Part shown: positions 6,730 through 8,502 of the stretch, piece after piece
Numbering within the stretch: position 1 is the stretch's first letter
How the letters are laid out: every line of letters starts with the position of its first letter
Source of the DNA: Cyclobacteriaceae bacterium
GTDB lineage: Bacteria; Bacteroidota; Bacteroidia; Cytophagales; Cyclobacteriaceae
Direction of reading: 5' to 3'
Length of the DNA stretch: 8,502 bases
NCBI GenBank assembly: GCA_030589835.1
Contig: JAUUZS010000158.1
Coordinates: 1-8,502 of the forward strand
Notes under the pieces: generated by a model
What the model saw: the letters and a program-made list of their open reading frames with translations, nothing else
Database searches by the model: none
What the model was told of the DNA's origin: nothing
Made by a program: the position numbers and the translations under genes

Positions 6730-7443
6730 TTACACCTCCGCCATTTTTACTTCCCGAGCTCCATCTGCATCAAACCTGCTATCGCTTTCAGCGCAATCTT
6801 CTTCAGCCAGCATTTCCAATTCTTCAATACCATAAAATGTGTAGTTGCCGTTAATTACTTCATAACGGATTTCATCATCTACCGGCAAACCCTCACTGGG
6901 TAAGTCAAACTCTTCAGAGAGGAATCTTGCAATAGATTCAGGAATTTTAATGTTTAGGAAATCATTGAAAAAAAGCTCGTAATTGGCAAGAAATATATGT
7001 CCATTTCTTGGCCGGTAGTTAACCACGTCGATAAGTCTTTTCCTAAGTTCATAAGATAAACCATCCCTAGCGGCTAATTCATTATTAAAAACTGACTGCC
7101 ATGTATCAGTTTTTAGATCTTTGGATTCGCCGTCTTCAAATTTTAGTAGGGTTTTACTATGTATAATACCAAAACCTTCAAGATCTTTTGTGGATTGAAT
7201 TGGAAACTCCCACTCAAAAGAATCGTTGGCAGCCAAAGTTAAGGGAAGCTGTTCAAGCAACTCATCGCTGCTTAGTATTTTTACAGGAGTATTTTCAACC
7301 TCAAAACTGACTGAAGCAATCACACATTTCTGTAGCGCAGTCCAGTGAACATGTAGTAAGGCCTTTTCTTCAGGTTCTATCACAGTTGAAGATGTGATCA
7401 CCACCTCAAGAAAATCATTAGTGAATTTGGAGTTTAGTATCAT
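6730..7443 (-). CDS. Uncharacterised acidic protein, first gene of the minus-strand pair
   Basis: The 237-aa product is not recognised. Residues about 1-110 alternate hydrophobic and polar residues (FLEVVITSSTVI, LLHVHWTAL, CVIASVSFEVE), as expected of a beta-sandwich. Residues about 125-170 look helical (LSYELRKRLIDVVNYRP), and the C-terminal 60 residues are rich in Glu and Asp. No signal peptide or membrane segment is present, so it is probably cytoplasmic. The stop lies 1 nt before the next start, and its last codons contain that gene's ribosome site, so the two proteins are made in linked amounts and probably form a complex. The start at 7443 (MILNSKF) has no clear ribosome site; no in-frame start nearby is better. 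No firm -7 box is seen upstream on the minus strand. Confidence 0.75.
   Translation of the reverse strand: MILNSKFTNDFLEVVITSSTVIEPEEKALLHVHWTALQKCVIASVSFEVENTPVKILSSDELLEQLPLTLAANDSFEWEFPIQSTKDLEGFGIIHSKTLLKFEDGESKDLKTDTWQSVFNNELAARDGLSYELRKRLIDVVNYRPRNGHIFLANYELFFNDFLNIKIPESIARFLSEEFDLPSEGLPVDDEIRYEVINGNYTFYGIEELEMLAEEDCAESDSRFDADGAREVKMAEV
6733..6739 (-). promoter_or_regulatory. Strong Shine-Dalgarno site at the gene junction
   Basis: On the minus strand GGAGGTG overlaps the last codons (GAG GTG) and the stop of the 237-aa gene; GGAGG ends 6 nt before the ATG of the 444-aa gene. The junction reads GTG-TAA-T-ATG. This is a textbook site for translational coupling and stands out because the other starts in the window lack such a motif. 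Confidence 0.75.
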
Positions 7444-7713
7444 AGAGCTTGTGGTTTAGGTTGAACTTCAATATTGGTTCGATGTTAAAGTATTGATAAG
7501 TGCGATACCCTAACAATTTCGTTTACCAAATTATAATTTACAAAAAGATGCGGCAAAATTCAAATACTCCAATAATTCGCAAAGGTTATGAGTAACCAGC
7601 GATGGGGAAACAAGTAGTTGAATATTAGTGGGTTGAGAATGAACAAGACGAAATATTCAGAGCGCAATAAATTCACAATCTTGCCAGGAATAATCATCGC
7701 AGATCTAAATCTT

Positions 7714-7864
7714 GAGCCCACTCCGAAAAGTCGATGTTCGTCATTGCGAGGACGACGAAGGAGGACGTGGCAATCTCAACATTCAGGTTTACTGCAACTT
7801 AACGAGATTACTTCAGTCGTACCTCCTTCGCAATGACGCAAATTTTATTTTCTGGAGCGGACTC
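7714..7864. repeat. MITE-like imperfect palindrome (CGTCATTGCGAGG type)
   Basis: The core arms are CGTCATTGCGAGG onward to GGCAATCTC (7739-7777) and the inverted GAGATTACTTCAG onward to CGCAATGACG (7804-7838), around a 26-nt centre. Sequences opening with GTCATTGCGAGG and closing with CAATCTC are a widespread class of palindromic intergenic repeats in bacteria, known from memory. The pairing extends outward: GAGCCCACTCCGAAAA (7714-7729) matches the inverted TTTTCTGGAGCGGACTC (7848-7864) with few changes, giving an element of about 150 bp. It codes for nothing plausible, and would need transposase supplied elsewhere if mobile. Confidence 0.7.
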
Positions 7865-7888
7865 GATCTTAAATTATGAGCCGAAAAA

Positions 7889-7911
7889 TGCCTGCCAGGA
7901 TCCGGTAGGCA
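7889..7911. repeat. Short palindromic hairpin TGCCTGCC/GGTAGGCA
   Basis: TGCCTGCC (7889-7896) pairs with GGTAGGCA (7904-7911) over 8 bp with one G-T pair, around the loop AGGATCC. There is no T run on either side, so it is not an intrinsic terminator. The arm GGCAGGCA also occurs at 5287-5294, next to the REP-like hairpins, so both may come from a dispersed repeat family. Confidence 0.45.
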
Positions 7912-8182
7912 AGGAACGAGAAATCTTCGCATTCTGCTTTCCCCCAATCTTTCACTTTTCCAATTATACCCCATTTATATACTCAACAATCCTTCATTAG
8001 ACAGCGCTTTTCATTATGAACGGTAAGGATACAATTTGATCTAATCGAAGGGACATCAATCTGATTGGAGGTCCCTGGGGAGACAAAAGAGGGTATTCAG
8101 GATGTTTTCTTTGATTGCGGATGCTCATATTTAGAACAATGTGAATTCACCTGCGTATGCAACGACAAAAACTTTTAATAAT

Positions 8183-8502
8183 ATGAACATAATAAAAAAA
8201 TTGAATAAATGGACAAACAGTCATAACCCCTTCTTTTTATTGGATATGGGGAGATTGTTTTTGGGTGGATTCCTTTTTTTCAAAGGGCTGAATTTTATGA
8301 CTGATGCTCAATATTTAAAAGACATCATTGCTCCGGAAGAAGAATTTCTGAGTTCTATGCTTATTTATCACTATGTTACCATGGCTCATTTAGGAGGCGG
8401 TGCGCTCATTGTTTTTGGGTTATTGACAAGGATAGCCGTAGCAGTTCAGATACCAATATTAATCGGTGCAGTCGCAGTTAATTTCTTATTTGTCATGAAT
8501 CC
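8183..8502 (+). CDS. DoxX family membrane protein (5' part, cut by window end)
   Basis: The frame from ATG at 8183 stays open to the end of the window, giving the first 106 residues. It starts MNIIKKLNKWTNSHNPFFLL and continues with DMGRLFLGGFLFFKGLNF, the first membrane helix with the R-x-x-x-G-x-x-F-x-x-KG arrangement typical of DoxX proteins. A linker with several acidic residues follows (APEEEF), then a second helix (YHYVTMAHLGGGALIVFGLLTRIAVAVQIP) with the G-L-x-T-R turn common in the family, and the start of a third. DoxX proteins are small four-helix inner-membrane proteins, often tied to redox or sulfur metabolism, with varied roles. The start has A/T-rich DNA upstream and no Shine-Dalgarno site. 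It is not obviously linked with the neighbouring genes, being 740 bp away. Confidence 0.88.
   Translation, partial: MNIIKKLNKWTNSHNPFFLLDMGRLFLGGFLFFKGLNFMTDAQYLKDIIAPEEEFLSSMLIYHYVTMAHLGGGALIVFGLLTRIAVAVQIPILIGAVAVNFLFVMN

Larger units (their letters stand above)
7444..8182. other. Long intergenic region with repeats, no convincing gene
   Basis: This 739-bp stretch lies between the divergent minus-strand pair and the DoxX gene and should hold both promoters. It contains a MITE-like palindrome (7714-7864), a smaller hairpin (7889-7911), and a weak stem GGGAC/GTCCC at 8050-8075 enclosing CAAT-CTG-ATTG. No full match to TAnnTTTG with a suitable -33 was found for either gene. The only longer open frame, at 7618-7836, runs through the palindrome and looks spurious. 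No tRNA- or rRNA-like sequence is seen. Confidence 0.6.

Noticed and set aside
7618..7836. Open frame of 72 codons in the long intergenic region
   Set aside because: About half of it lies in the palindromic repeat, the composition (arginine- and serine-rich end) is typical of translated repeat DNA, and no ribosome site or neighbour supports it.
7702..7882. Imperfect direct repeats GATCTAAATCTTGAGCC (7702) and GATCTTAAATTATGAGCC (7865) flanking the palindrome
   Set aside because: They match 15 of 18 positions with a gap and partly overlap the outer inverted arms, so they are not a clean target-site duplication and may be chance.

Overview
The window looks like chromosomal DNA of a Bacteroidota (Bacteroidetes) bacterium. 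The support is indirect: AT-rich intergenic DNA, most starts preceded by A/T-rich sequence instead of a Shine-Dalgarno site, a -7 box matching the Bacteroidetes TAnnTTTG consensus, and a typical gene set (Tat-exported DegT-family aminotransferase, ceramidase-family lipoprotein-like hydrolase, DoxX). No marker gene is present, so the genus cannot be named.

Layout from left to right. Positions 1-144 hold a dense regulatory region with five copies of an 8-bp half-site (TTTGYGWA), arranged as two 21-bp inverted repeats plus one outlying half-site, overlapping a good -33/-7 promoter and a second -7 match pointing left. This drives a tight two-gene operon (145-2090): a soluble SPFH/band-7 (flotillin-like) protein with a long coiled coil, and a protein with the NAD-kinase fold whose signature motifs are recognisable but altered. 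Positions 2297-5094 hold a second two-gene operon: a DegT/DnrJ/EryC1/StrS PLP aminotransferase with a twin-arginine signal, and a secreted neutral/alkaline ceramidase-family protein. Both products are predicted to leave the cytoplasm, so they probably act together on an envelope or extracellular substrate.

Positions 5095-5393 are intergenic and carry two related REP-like hairpins in opposite orientation, then a terminator serving the genes that converge from the right. Positions 5394-7443 on the minus strand hold a translationally coupled pair of uncharacterised genes: an acidic 237-aa protein and a 444-aa protein with a repeated-half, beta-rich, lipid-binding-like (TULIP-like) look. The coupling site is an unusually strong Shine-Dalgarno sequence.

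Positions 7444-8182 contain no convincing gene but do contain a long imperfect palindrome of a MITE-like repeat class and a smaller hairpin. The window ends inside a DoxX-family membrane protein gene (from 8183).

The best candidates for something undescribed are the SPFH plus NAD-kinase-like operon with its operator array, and the coupled minus-strand pair. No known defence system, CRISPR, integrase or RNA gene was seen.
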